A stretch of 64,000 nucleotides of DNA from an uncultured Prevotellaceae bacterium (GTDB lineage Bacteria > Bacteroidota > Bacteroidia > Bacteroidales > Muribaculaceae). The stretch's first letter is position 1; each line of letters starts with the position of its first letter. The stretch covers positions 62,001 through 126,000 of the forward strand of contig ONGE01000001.1 in assembly GCA_900317325.1 (NCBI GenBank), written 5' to 3'. Positions 51,729 to 61,400 of the stretch are shown here, in pieces. The notes beneath the pieces are model-generated. The model saw only the letters and a program-made list of their open reading frames with translations, had not been told where the DNA came from and ran no database searches. Both the position numbers and the translations under genes were made by a program.

Positions 51729-53807
51729 ATGAAGAGAATTGCGACATTGTTGACGATGGTGACGGTGGTGATGATGGCCGTTGCCCAGATGGCTAATCCT
51801 GTCACATTTACTTCCCAGCTTAAAACGACCAATGGTTCCAGCGAGGGCGAGATTGTCTTTACCGGCAAGATCGACAAGGGCTGGCATGTGTATTCAACCA
51901 ACCTGGGCGACGCCGGCCCCACCGAGGCCAGCATCACCTTCCACAAGAAGGATGGTGTGGAGCCTGTGGGCAAACTGAAAGCCGTGGGCAAGGAAATCTC
52001 GCAATTTGACGAGTTGTTCGGCGCCAAGCTGCGCTACTTCGAGAACAACGTGCAGTTTGTGCAAAAGGTGAAGTTCACCAAGCCCAACTATGACATCGAC
52101 TGCGACCTGGAATACGGCGCGTGCAACGACCAGTCGTGCCTGCCGCCATCGAGCTCAAGCCTGAAGAAGGCCGGCAAGTCGCCCGCCGTTGACGGCGAGG
52201 CCGACAAGAACAAGGAGGAAGAGGACAAGGCAAAGGCCGAAGCCGAAGCCAAGGCCAAAGCCGACTCGCTCGCAGCCCTGGCCGCCCTGGCTGCCGACAG
52301 TGCAGCGATGGGGGCTCCCGTCGACAGTGCAGCACTCGCAGCCCTGGACCACGACGCGCTGTGGAAACCCGTGGTGGGTGACATCCAGCGCATCGACGGC
52401 ACCGACGGCGGCAGCAGCAGCCGCTCGCTGTGGTGGATTTTCCTGATGGGCATACTGGGCGGCCTGGTGGCCCTGTTCACCCCGTGCGTGTGGCCCATCA
52501 TCCCGATGACGGTGAGCTTCTTCCTCAAGCGTGCCAAGAATGACAAGAAAAAAGGCATCAAGGATGCCATCACCTACGGCATCTCGATTGTCGTCATCTA
52601 CCTGGCTCTGGGCCTGATCGTGACTGCCATCTTCGGCCCCAGTGCCCTGAACGCCCTGTCGACCAATGCGGTGTTCAACATCTTCCTGTGTCTGCTGCTG
52701 GTAGTGTTCGCGCTGTCGTTCTTCGGCATGTTCGAGATCAAGCTGCCCAGCAAGTGGTCTAACGCCGTCGACAACAAGGCCAGCAACACCAGCGGCCTGC
52801 TGTCCATCTTCCTGATGGCCTTCACCCTGGCCCTCGTGTCGTTCTCGTGCACGGGTCCCATCATCGGTTTCCTGCTCGTGGATTTCGCCACCAGCGGCAA
52901 CTTCTGGGGTCCCGCCATCGGCATGCTGGGCTTTGCATTGGCCCTGGCGCTGCCGTTCACGCTGTTTGCCCTCTTCCCCTCGTGGCTGAAGTCGGCTCCC
53001 AAGTCGGGCGGCTGGATGAACATCCTCAAGGTGACCCTCGGCTTCATCGAGTTGGCCTTTGCCTGCAAATTCTTCTCGGTGGCCGACCTGGCCTACGGCT
53101 GGCACCTGATGGACCGTGAGGTGTTCCTGTGCCTGTGGATCGCCATCTTCGGTCTGCTGGGCCTCTACCTCATCGGCAAACTCAAGTTCCAGAGCGACAT
53201 CGTCATGCCCGGCGACGAGAGCAGGCCCATGCCCGTGATCTGCATCATGGGCGGACTGATCTCGCTGGCCTTCGCCATCTATATGATTCCTGGCCTGTGG
53301 GGCGCACCGTGCAAGGCCGTGAGCGCTTTTGCACCGCCCATGAACACCCAGGACTTCAACCTTAACACCAAGGAGGTGCGCGCCGCCTACACCGACTACG
53401 AGCAGGGCATGGCCGCCGCTGCCGCTGCCGGCAAGCCCGTGTTCCTGGACTTCACCGGATTTGGCTGCGTGAACTGCCGCAAGATGGAGGCCGCCGTGTG
53501 GACCGATCCCAGCGTGGCCGACAAGCTGAACAAGGACTATGTGCTCATCTCGCTCTTTGTCGATGACAAGCGCCCGCTTCCCGAGCCCGTCGAGGTGACC
53601 GAGGCAACCGGTGAGAAACGCACGCTGCGCACCATCGGCGACAAGTGGAGCTACCTGCAGCGCTACAAGTTCGGCAGCAACACCCAGCCGTTCTACGTCT
53701 GTGTGGACCCGCAGGGCAACGCCCTGAGCGGCTCGTTCAGCTACAAGGAGGACGTCCCCGCCTTCCTCGACTTCCTCACCGGCGCCCTTGACCAGTTCCG
53801 ACAATAA
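51729..53807 (+). CDS. DsbD-like thiol:disulfide interchange protein
   Basis: A 692-residue inner-membrane electron relay with all three DsbD parts. The periplasmic alpha domain (about 20-140) has LEYGACNDQSCLPPS with its Cys pair. A low-complexity Lys/Ala/Asp linker follows (about 150-205). The membrane domain (about 230-545) has one Cys in FTPCVWPIIPMTVSFFLKR and one in LVSFSCTGPIIGFLLVDF. The C-terminal thioredoxin domain carries FTGFGCVNCRKMEAAVWTD (CxxC). It carries electrons from cytosolic thioredoxin to periplasmic partners such as the TlpA-like protein nearby. No lipobox. Confidence 0.92.
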   Translation: MKRIATLLTMVTVVMMAVAQMANPVTFTSQLKTTNGSSEGEIVFTGKIDKGWHVYSTNLGDAGPTEASITFHKKDGVEPVGKLKAVGKEISQFDELFGAKLRYFENNVQFVQKVKFTKPNYDIDCDLEYGACNDQSCLPPSSSSLKKAGKSPAVDGEADKNKEEEDKAKAEAEAKAKADSLAALAALAADSAAMGAPVDSAALAALDHDALWKPVVGDIQRIDGTDGGSSSRSLWWIFLMGILGGLVALFTPCVWPIIPMTVSFFLKRAKNDKKKGIKDAITYGISIVVIYLALGLIVTAIFGPSALNALSTNAVFNIFLCLLLVVFALSFFGMFEIKLPSKWSNAVDNKASNTSGLLSIFLMAFTLALVSFSCTGPIIGFLLVDFATSGNFWGPAIGMLGFALALALPFTLFALFPSWLKSAPKSGGWMNILKVTLGFIELAFACKFFSVADLAYGWHLMDREVFLCLWIAIFGLLGLYLIGKLKFQSDIVMPGDESRPMPVICIMGGLISLAFAIYMIPGLWGAPCKAVSAFAPPMNTQDFNLNTKEVRAAYTDYEQGMAAAAAAGKPVFLDFTGFGCVNCRKMEAAVWTDPSVADKLNKDYVLISLFVDDKRPLPEPVEVTEATGEKRTLRTIGDKWSYLQRYKFGSNTQPFYVCVDPQGNALSGSFSYKEDVPAFLDFLTGALDQFRQ

Positions 53808-53885
53808 AACAAAAAGGAAAACAATAAGTACAACAAATACAATGATTTAAATAATTGTCATTATTGTATTTATTGTTTTCTTTTT
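53805..53885. repeat. Palindromic 9-base array after the DsbD-like gene, probable terminator
   Basis: In register with the TAA stop: taaaacaaa, aaggaaaac, aataagtac, aacaaatac, aatgattta, aataattgt, cattattgt, atttattgt, tttcttttt. The second half is roughly the reverse complement of the first, giving a long AT-rich hairpin ending in T. Confidence 0.8.
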
Positions 53886-53903
53886 AGAAAAACTATAGAT
53901 AGA

Positions 53904-55214
53904 ATGATTGAAGAGAAGATTAGAGAACAGATTATCGCGCTGATGAAACGCGAGGTGGTTCCTGCCGTGGGATGTACCGAGCCCATGGCAGTGGCCTTGT
54001 GTGTGAGCCGCGCCACCGAGGTGCTGGGCTGCCGTCCTGAGAAAATCACCGTCCTGCTGAGTGCCAACATCCTGAAGAACGCCATGGGTGTGGGCATCCC
54101 TGGCACCGGCATGATAGGCCTGCCCATCGCCATCGCACTGGGCGCCATCGTCGGCAAGAGCGAGTACAAGCTCGAGGTGCTCAAGGACATCACCCCCGAG
54201 GCCCTAGAAGAGGGCAAGCGCTTCATCGACGAGGACCGCATCGTTATCAACCTGAAAGAGGACTGCTGCGACAAGCTCTATGTCGAAGCCATCTGCGAGG
54301 GCGGCGGACACACCGCCAGCGCCATCATTCAGGGTTCGCACACTGGCTTTGTGAGTACCTCCTATGATAACGCCATCATGCTCATCGACGATATGCCCGA
54401 CGGCATTTCCCGCGACAGCAGCGATGACGATATCGCGCTGAACCTGCGTCTGGTCTATGACTTCGCCATGACGGCCCCGCTCAACGAGATCAAGTTCATC
54501 CTCGAGACCCGTGACTACAACCTCAAAGCTGCCCAGGAATCGCTCAAATACAATTACGGGCACTGCCTGGGCAAGACCATGGACCGGCCGCTGAGCCACG
54601 GCATCTTCGGCAACACCATCTTCTCTCGCATCCTCTCCAAGACCGCCCTCGCCACCGATGCACGCATGGGCGGCGCCTTGATTCCCGTGATGAGCAACAG
54701 CGGCTCGGGCAACCAGGGCATCTGCGCAACCAATCCCGTGGCCGTCTATGCCATGGAGAACGAGAACACCGAGGAGGAACTTATCCGTGCTCTCACCCTG
54801 AGCCACCTCACGGCCATCTACATCAAGCAGAGCCTGGGCAAACTAAGCGCCCTGTGTGGCTGCGTCGTGGCCTCGATAGGCAGTTCTTGTGGCATCACCT
54901 ACTTGATGGGCGGCAGCTTTGAACGCATCTGCTATGCGGTCAAAAACATGATTGCCAACCTCACGGGCATGATCTGTGACGGTGCCAAGCCCAGCTGTGC
55001 CCTGAAGATTGCCTCGGGCGTATCGACTGCCCTGCTGAGTGCCGTTCTCGCCATGGAGGGCCGCCACGTCACCAGCGCCGAGGGCATTATCGACGACGAT
55101 GTGGACCGCAGCATCCGCAACCTCACCATCATCGGTGCCGACGCCATGTGCGCCACCGACCAGATGGTCCTCGACATCATGACCAGCAAGAAACAACAAG
55201 CCACCAACAAATAA
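53904..55214 (+). CDS. L-cysteine desulfidase / serine dehydratase-alpha-like protein (UPF0597)
   Basis: A 436-residue protein of the CdsB/YhaM family, related to the iron-sulfur serine dehydratase alpha chain. Conserved Cys for a [4Fe-4S] cluster are seen in PAVGCTEPMAVALC, CGCVVASIGSSCGITYLMGG and GMICDGAKPSCALKIASG. The family breaks down cysteine to pyruvate, ammonia and sulfide, or acts on serine; which one cannot be told. It starts after the palindromic array, so it is probably separate from the DsbD-like gene. Confidence 0.87.
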   Translation: MIEEKIREQIIALMKREVVPAVGCTEPMAVALCVSRATEVLGCRPEKITVLLSANILKNAMGVGIPGTGMIGLPIAIALGAIVGKSEYKLEVLKDITPEALEEGKRFIDEDRIVINLKEDCCDKLYVEAICEGGGHTASAIIQGSHTGFVSTSYDNAIMLIDDMPDGISRDSSDDDIALNLRLVYDFAMTAPLNEIKFILETRDYNLKAAQESLKYNYGHCLGKTMDRPLSHGIFGNTIFSRILSKTALATDARMGGALIPVMSNSGSGNQGICATNPVAVYAMENENTEEELIRALTLSHLTAIYIKQSLGKLSALCGCVVASIGSSCGITYLMGGSFERICYAVKNMIANLTGMICDGAKPSCALKIASGVSTALLSAVLAMEGRHVTSAEGIIDDDVDRSIRNLTIIGADAMCATDQMVLDIMTSKKQQATNK

Positions 55215-55296
55215 AAAAGACTCCCCCCTGCAATCACTGCTGTGGGATGTCTTATCACTATTGTATCAATTAAGATAGTATAACTGGTATCATCAC

Positions 55297-55322
55297 GTCC
55301 GTGCCTAGTTTTAGGCACGGAC
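55297..55322 (+). terminator. Terminator-like hairpin after the desulfidase gene
   Basis: A perfect 11-base stem GTCCGTGCCTA/TAGGCACGGAC with loop GTTT, then tatgtttta. The rest of the 460-base gap (to 55610) is AT-rich with no credible gene. Confidence 0.7.
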
Positions 55323-55610
55323 TATGTTTTACATGGTTGACAACACAACCAGCATCAACGATCCGGCTGCCATCAGTCAACATTTCACTTATTCGGTATC
55401 CTATACTTGGTCTCAGTTATGATATTCACCCTATTCTATCTCGTGTACTTTTCATCCTTGATTCATCACTTCAAATTCTATGCCATAAGTGATGAATACA
55501 CGGCAAAGATAATAAAAAAATGCAATAGATACTTACATTTATTCCAAAAAAAATGCACCTACAGCCTACAAATTATCATTTAAGATAGGAAGACCCCCAC
55601 AGAAAACAAT

Positions 55611-55641
55611 CAGGGCGCGCCGAATTCCTCGGCACGCCCTG
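55611..55641 (-). terminator. Terminator of the SusCD operon
   Basis: Stem cagggcg-c-gccga / tcggc-a-cgccctg, loop 5; on the minus strand it is followed by attgttttc. It sits 36 bases after the last operon gene. Confidence 0.75.
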
Positions 55642-55676
55642 AGATATCAGAGTTTATCGTGTTAACCTATTCCAGA

Positions 55677-56177
55677 TCAGAATCCGGCATAGCGTACACC
55701 ATGGATGTAATAGATCGTACCGGGATCGTCGGTAAACTCGATCTTGTACTCAATGGCATCGGTCGGCATGCCGTTCACGTTCTTGCCACCGTTCTCGATG
55801 ATTTTGCCATCGGTGATGGTGCAGAACTCTTCACCTGCATCAGAATCGTAGATATACACTTTCTGGCAAGAGAAGGTCTTAGCATTGAGGTCAATGGGCA
55901 CCTTAATGGTATAACCCCAGAAATTGTTACCATCGCTCAACCACATCTGATCAGCATCATCGTTGGCGGTATTGTAGGTGTACATGTCCCACTGGCCAAT
56001 GCCATAAGGATCCTCATCCACTTCGCCATTCTCGATGATGTCGGCTACAACTACCCAATGGCCGGCCATCTTCTCAACAGCCGTTCCACCAGCAGGCTCG
56101 TCGGTCTCGGTATTGCATGATGCGAAACCGAGGCACAACCCGAGGGTCAAAGCAAAAATTGAAATATATTTCTTCAT
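55677..56177 (-). CDS. Lipid_bd-type outer-membrane lipoprotein (BT2261-like)
   Basis: A 166-residue lipoprotein; the start MKKYISIFALTLGLCLGFASC gives the lipobox (Cys 21), three codons after an alternative ATG. The mature part (AGHWVVVADIIENGEVDEDPYG, MWLSDGNNFWGYTIKVPIDLN, DAIEYKIEFTDDPGTIYYIHG) fits the PF12888 'lipid-binding putative hydrolase' family of small beta proteins. It is the last gene of the SusC-SusD-DUF5012-Lipid_bd operon. In B. thetaiotaomicron the same four types (BT2261-2264) form one outer-membrane complex. Confidence 0.8.
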   Translation of the reverse strand: MKKYISIFALTLGLCLGFASCNTETDEPAGGTAVEKMAGHWVVVADIIENGEVDEDPYGIGQWDMYTYNTANDDADQMWLSDGNNFWGYTIKVPIDLNAKTFSCQKVYIYDSDAGEEFCTITDGKIIENGGKNVNGMPTDAIEYKIEFTDDPGTIYYIHGVRYAGF

Positions 56178-56201
56178 AATCTGCAATATTAAGAATTAGT
56201 G

Positions 56202-56918
56202 TTATTGGAGAATGATGTGGAACTGCATCGATCCTGCATAATCCATGTCGAAGGTCACAGTCTGGGTTTCGGGATCATACGAACCATCATATAAATCGTC
56301 GTAACTATCACCCCAGCCAGGAACAACAGCTGAAAGTGCAAAAATCTCATTGTCACCAGTGAGCTGGAGGTAGCCATTCATAGCATATCTGGGACCATAG
56401 CCAGCACGCACGTCATAGTAACCACCCATCATGTCACTAATAGAGAAGATACCCGGAACGATTCTTTCGATGCTGACAGGATAACCTGAGAACGGTACGG
56501 TTGCACCACTGGAGAACGAATAGCGATAAGAACCTTCCTGAACGGTATAGTCACCCGACATGTCGGTAGTCACGCTCGGGTCATAGACGCATACCGTACG
56601 CTCAACCGAAGCAGGATATCCATCACTGCCCACGGCCGAATAAGTAATGTAATAGAATCCCGGGGAGTTGGGATCAACATCATCGGCACCTTCAACAATG
56701 ATTTTGTTGGTGATATCCTCGCCAGCGAGGGTGCCAGTGCAACCAGGGTCAACAAAAGTGCTGCCAATAGGCACCAGCATAAATTCGTCACCCTGCAGTT
56801 GAAGGTCGGCATAGTAAGTCAAGCGAGAATCGGTCAGCTCGTCTTTGTCATCGTTACACGATGTCAAGCCAAGCAGCACACCCGCCATCAATAAGCCAAA
56901 TAAATATATCTTTTTCAT
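56202..56918 (-). CDS. DUF5011/DUF5012 (BT_2262-like) surface lipoprotein
   Basis: A 238-residue lipoprotein (MKKIYLFGLLMAGVLLGLTSC, Cys 21). Residues about 40-115 form an Ig-like DUF5011 domain (FVDPGCTGTLAGEDITNKIIVEG, SPGFYYITYSAVGSDGYPASVERTVCVYD), and the C-terminal part matches the BT_2262 (DUF5012) type (SGDYTVQEGSYRYSFSSG... QTVTFDMDYAGSMQFHIILQ). In the BT2261-2264 complex the counterpart sits on the cell surface beside the SusD lid. The gap to the SusD gene is 47 bases. Confidence 0.82.
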   Translation of the reverse strand: MKKIYLFGLLMAGVLLGLTSCNDDKDELTDSRLTYYADLQLQGDEFMLVPIGSTFVDPGCTGTLAGEDITNKIIVEGADDVDPNSPGFYYITYSAVGSDGYPASVERTVCVYDPSVTTDMSGDYTVQEGSYRYSFSSGATVPFSGYPVSIERIVPGIFSISDMMGGYYDVRAGYGPRYAMNGYLQLTGDNEIFALSAVVPGWGDSYDDLYDGSYDPETQTVTFDMDYAGSMQFHIILQ

Positions 56919-56965
56919 ATTTAATCGATTTTATGTTATTCTACTATTTATATGGTAGTTCACAA

Positions 56966-58447
56966 TTACTTGGCGTCCCAGAATACACGATCGCTGAGCA
57001 ATTTGGCCGCAGGGGTATTCTTGTTCAGCTGACGAGCAGTGCTGGGATAAGGCACGCGCTTGCACAGGCCACCAGCCTGGATATAGTTCAGAGCAGGAAC
57101 AATCATCTGGCCAGCGCTGTAAACGGTAGGATCCTCAAAGACCTGTCTTGCAGGAGCGGCGCAGGTAGTAGGCACATCGGTGCGGCGAACCTCACTCCAT
57201 GCCTCCATGTGGTCACGATAGAACAGGGCGGCCCACTTCTGCATGTAAATCAGGTTCAGGCGGTCGCCATCGCTGGCCTGGGCATCCCAGTTGACACGGT
57301 TGCCAGCCAGGAACGAGCCAACGCTCATGCCACGCGAAGCGAAGTCGGCAGCAACACCAGCCTCATAGGCAGCCTTAGCGGCAGCCTTGTTGCCCCAGCG
57401 CAGCTGGGTCTCGGCGATGAGGAACTGGAGCTCACTCTGGGTGAAGAAGTAGATGGGAGCGAAGGTAGCGGGCGCATAGTCGATGGCGCTCACGTCCTTG
57501 TTCTTCCATTCAACACCCCAAGATTTATAAACGGTCTTGGCACCGGGAATCTGACCTACATACTCACCAGCGTCATTCTTCATGATAGCATACTCCATGC
57601 GCGGGTCGTTGGTAGCCATGTAGTAGCTCACGATAGGATAGGAAGCCACGTGATTCTTGGTACCCAGGGCGCGAGCCACATCATACCAGGGGTTGTACTG
57701 GCCCTCGGCGTTGCTGTAAACGTCCCAAGCCACGTTGCCGTTGAAGAAGTTGTTGGCATTGACCAGGGCAACAGCCTTGCTCTGATACTCGGCGGCATTG
57801 ATACCACCGTCGATCAGACGCAGATACATGCGCAGACGCAGAGCGTTGGCAAAACCACGCCACTGGTTCAAGTTCTTGTTGAGCAGCGGGTCGGTAAGGG
57901 TCATGGGAAGACCCTCGAGGAGATCCTCGGCTTCATCCATCTCGGCAAGAACGCCCTTATATACGTCCTCGCCCTTGTCCCAAACGGGATTGGAATTAGC
58001 GCTACCCTGCAGGGCCTCGGAATAGGGCACCTGATCCAGGTTGTCCACCAGAATCTGGAAGGCATAGGCACGCAAGACGGTGCAAGCAAACAGGTCGCTC
58101 GGGTTCTCGGTGCGATCCATCACGTCCTTGATGTCGGCCAAAGCGCCGGCATAGAGCGTGCGGTAGCAACGGTCGAACAGGTTGGTCGACTCATCAATGT
58201 TCAGCTCGGCCTCGTTGTTGTACTGGTTGGCCTCGGGACGCTGCTCAAAGTACTGGGCAAAGAAGCCACTGTAGTTGAACATGGCATCGCCCACAGCTGC
58301 AGCGACAGCATTCTCAGCAGCCGGGAACACCAGGTCGGGCGTGACGTCACTGCTCGACGGGTAGTTGGGGTCGTCGTTAATGTCAAGATTACATGACGAC
58401 AGGCTCAACACAGCTGCAAAAGTCAGTAATAAATATATCTTTTTCAT
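56966..58447 (-). CDS. SusD-like_2 family nutrient-binding lipoprotein
   Basis: A 493-residue SusD-type lipoprotein (lipobox LSLSSC, Cys 19) of the SusD-like_2 (PF12771) group: NLDINDDPNYPSSSDVTPDLVFPAAENAVA, FNYSGFFAQYFEQRPEANQYNN, KDVMDRTENPSDLFACTVLRAYAFQILVDN, ELQFLIAETQLRWGNKAAAKAAYEAGV. This group is often tied to peptide uptake. It starts 18 bases after the SusC gene. Should act as the hinged lid of that importer. Confidence 0.93.
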   Translation of the reverse strand: MKKIYLLLTFAAVLSLSSCNLDINDDPNYPSSSDVTPDLVFPAAENAVAAAVGDAMFNYSGFFAQYFEQRPEANQYNNEAELNIDESTNLFDRCYRTLYAGALADIKDVMDRTENPSDLFACTVLRAYAFQILVDNLDQVPYSEALQGSANSNPVWDKGEDVYKGVLAEMDEAEDLLEGLPMTLTDPLLNKNLNQWRGFANALRLRMYLRLIDGGINAAEYQSKAVALVNANNFFNGNVAWDVYSNAEGQYNPWYDVARALGTKNHVASYPIVSYYMATNDPRMEYAIMKNDAGEYVGQIPGAKTVYKSWGVEWKNKDVSAIDYAPATFAPIYFFTQSELQFLIAETQLRWGNKAAAKAAYEAGVAADFASRGMSVGSFLAGNRVNWDAQASDGDRLNLIYMQKWAALFYRDHMEAWSEVRRTDVPTTCAAPARQVFEDPTVYSAGQMIVPALNYIQAGGLCKRVPYPSTARQLNKNTPAAKLLSDRVFWDAK

Positions 58448-58465
58448 GTCTGTTTCAGTTTTTGA

Positions 58466-61400
58466 TTAGAATTTAACCTGTACATTGAAACCAAACTTGC
58501 GTGAACTCGGGTTGGCCGAGAACTCACCGTAGTTACCTTCCAAGTCATTACCGAAGGTAGAAGTCTCGGGATCGATAAAGGTGTTGCTCTTGGGCGTCCA
58601 CAAGAACAGGTTGTTACCGAAGAACGACAGGTTCACACCAGTGATGAAGCAATTAGCAAACCACTTGGTGGGCATCTGCCAGGAGAGGATCACACTACGC
58701 AGTTTCACGTAGCTCTTGTCAACGAGGAATGCACGGTCCAGGTCGGGACCACCAGCATCCCAGTAGGTGAAGATACCCGTCTCGTCGAGCGGAGTGGTGT
58801 TCTCATCGTACACGGGGTTACCATTCTCATCGGTGCCAATCTCCTGTACCGAGTTGGGAACGATGAACGGGTTACGGCTGTTGAAGGCCGTCTGGATTGC
58901 GTTACCGGTAAAGTAGCTGATGTCCTTGGTGCGCGAGTAGAGCAAACCACCATGACGAACGTCGAGGTTGGCGGTCAGGCTAACGCCCTTGTAGCTCAGC
59001 GTGGTACCGAAGCCCATCAAATACTTGTAGTTCATGCTGCCGACAATCTGCTGCTCGGGGTTAACCAGCGGCTGACCCTCGCCGTCGCAGATGATCTTGC
59101 CGTCCTCGGTCATCTGGGGAACGTAAGCCTTGAATACGCCAAGGGGCTCACCCTCGATAGCGTAGAGGCTCGTACCGCCGCTCAGACCGTAGATGGTAGC
59201 GATGCCGCCCAACTCCTCAGGCAGCTTGATAACCTTACTCCAGTTCTTGGTGTAGTTCCAGTTGATATCCCACTGGAAGTCGCCGATCTTGACGGGAGTC
59301 ACGTTAACCAACAGCTCGACACCACGGTTGCGGATCTTACCCAGGTTCATGTTCTGGGCAGTGTAACCGGTGGCGGGATCCATGTTCAGCGAGAAGATCT
59401 GCTTGTCGGTATTGCGATCGTAGTAAGCAGCATCGAAGCTGAAGCGGTTCTGGAAGAAGGCCATGTTCAAACCAAGCTCGAACTCAGTGGTCATCTCAGG
59501 ACTCAGATTCTGGCTACCCAGCACATTGCCCATCGAGTAAGCATTCACGCCCACCTTGGTGAAGGGGAACGAGCTACCGTTACCGAAACCGCTGGTTGCG
59601 GCTGCAGCCTGGGCATATACAGAGTTGGTCATGTAAACACCGGCATCGTTACCAGTGCGACCCCAAGCCACGCGGAACTTACCGAAGGTGAGAATGTCAC
59701 GCTGTTCGGGCTTGAGCAGCTCGCTGAACAGGAACGACAAGCTCACACCGGGATAGAAGTAGGAGCGGTTGTCCCTGGGAAGGGTTGATGACCAGTCGTT
59801 ACGGCCTTGCAGGGTCAAGTAAACCATGTTCCTCCATGCGAACTCGGCACTGCCGAATACGGCCAGATAACGACGCTTCCACTCAGACTGCGAGGTCGAG
59901 GGAATCTCGGCGCTGTTACCCAGGTTGTACCACATGGGGATGGTCAGGTTGGTTACCGTCGAGCCCAGATACTTGTAGCTGCGCTCATTGCCGTTGAAAC
60001 CGAGCTGAGCATTCACGTGCCAGTCTTCCAGAATCTGCTGATCGTAGGTCAACATGAAGTTCTGGTCGATCTCACGACGACGGGTGATGCTCTGCGATAC
60101 CTCACCGGTGAGGTCCTTCAAAGCGTCTTCATAGTTGGGGGTATCCTTGAACAATGCCGACATGTTGGGCGAACCAAAGTTGTGGTGACCCGTGTTGGTA
60201 TCCAAACCGAAGCGGTAGGTTGCCGTGAAGTATTTCAAGAATGCATAGTCGAGCTGCAGGTTGCCGTAGAAGCGCTCCTGCTCATACTCGTTCTGGTAAT
60301 TATTAATAATGTAGTACGGGTTGGTAACACCGTAGGGGGTGTAGTAGTAACCCGGGGTGTTGAACGGATTGTCCAGATCCTTCATCTCAACGATAGAGAT
60401 GTCACGCGGTGTCTGCATGATACTGTTGTACATCGAACCCGTCTTCTGACCGGTGGTCACGAAGTGGTTGCGCTGGAAGGCATAGTTCAGCGAGGTGCTG
60501 AAGGTGAAGTTACCCTCGCGGTGGCTACCACGGGCCGATACCGTGTACTTGGTATAGGTGTCGGCATCCTCGGGGATGATACCGTTATCGTTAATCTGCG
60601 ACAGCGAAACGAAGTAGGTGCTCTTGTCGGTTGCACCATTGAACGAGATGCTGTTGTTGTAACGGAAACCGGTAGCGAAGAAGTCCTTAATGTTGCTCTT
60701 GATGGGAAGGTAGGACTTCATGTTCTGGCTACTGTTGTAAACCCAACCGTAAAGCTGCTGAGATCCGTCAAAGGCAGGACCCCACGAACCGTTCTCAATC
60801 TCGGTGTGGTCGCCATACCAACCCATACCGAACTGGTTCTGCATCTGCGGCAGACGCATTACAGACTCCCACTGCAGGCCACCGTTGTACTCGATGCCCA
60901 CGCCACGGTTCTGCTTGGAACCTTTCTTGGTGGTGATCAGGATGACACCGGCACCGGCACGGCTACCGTACAGGGCGGTAGCGGCAGCACCCTTCAGAAT
61001 GGTCATGCTCTCAACGTCGTTGGGGTTAACGGCGCTGGCACCGTTACCGAAGTCGTAACCGCTGTTCAGACCATCACTGCTGTAAGTTGCCGAGTTGTTC
61101 AGGGGCACACCGTCCACTACATACAGCGGCTGGTTGCTGCCCGAGAGCGAGCTCACACCACGAATGATAACCGACTTGGAGGTACCAGGGTCGGATGATG
61201 TCTCAGCGATCTGGACACCGGCCACCTTACCTGCAAGGCTCGACATAATGTCGTTGGTGCGTGCCTGGGCGATGACGTCACCCTTAATGGGAGTGGCCGA
61301 CACACCCAGCGCCTTGGCTTCACGCTTGATACCCATCGCAGTAACCACGATTTCATCAAGCGCCGTGTTGTCCTCCTCAAGGGCAACGGTCACATAACTC

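Noticed and set aside
55301-55492. 63-codon plus-strand frame after the desulfidase gene
   Set aside because: It starts inside the terminator hairpin, has no promoter and shows no protein-like composition.
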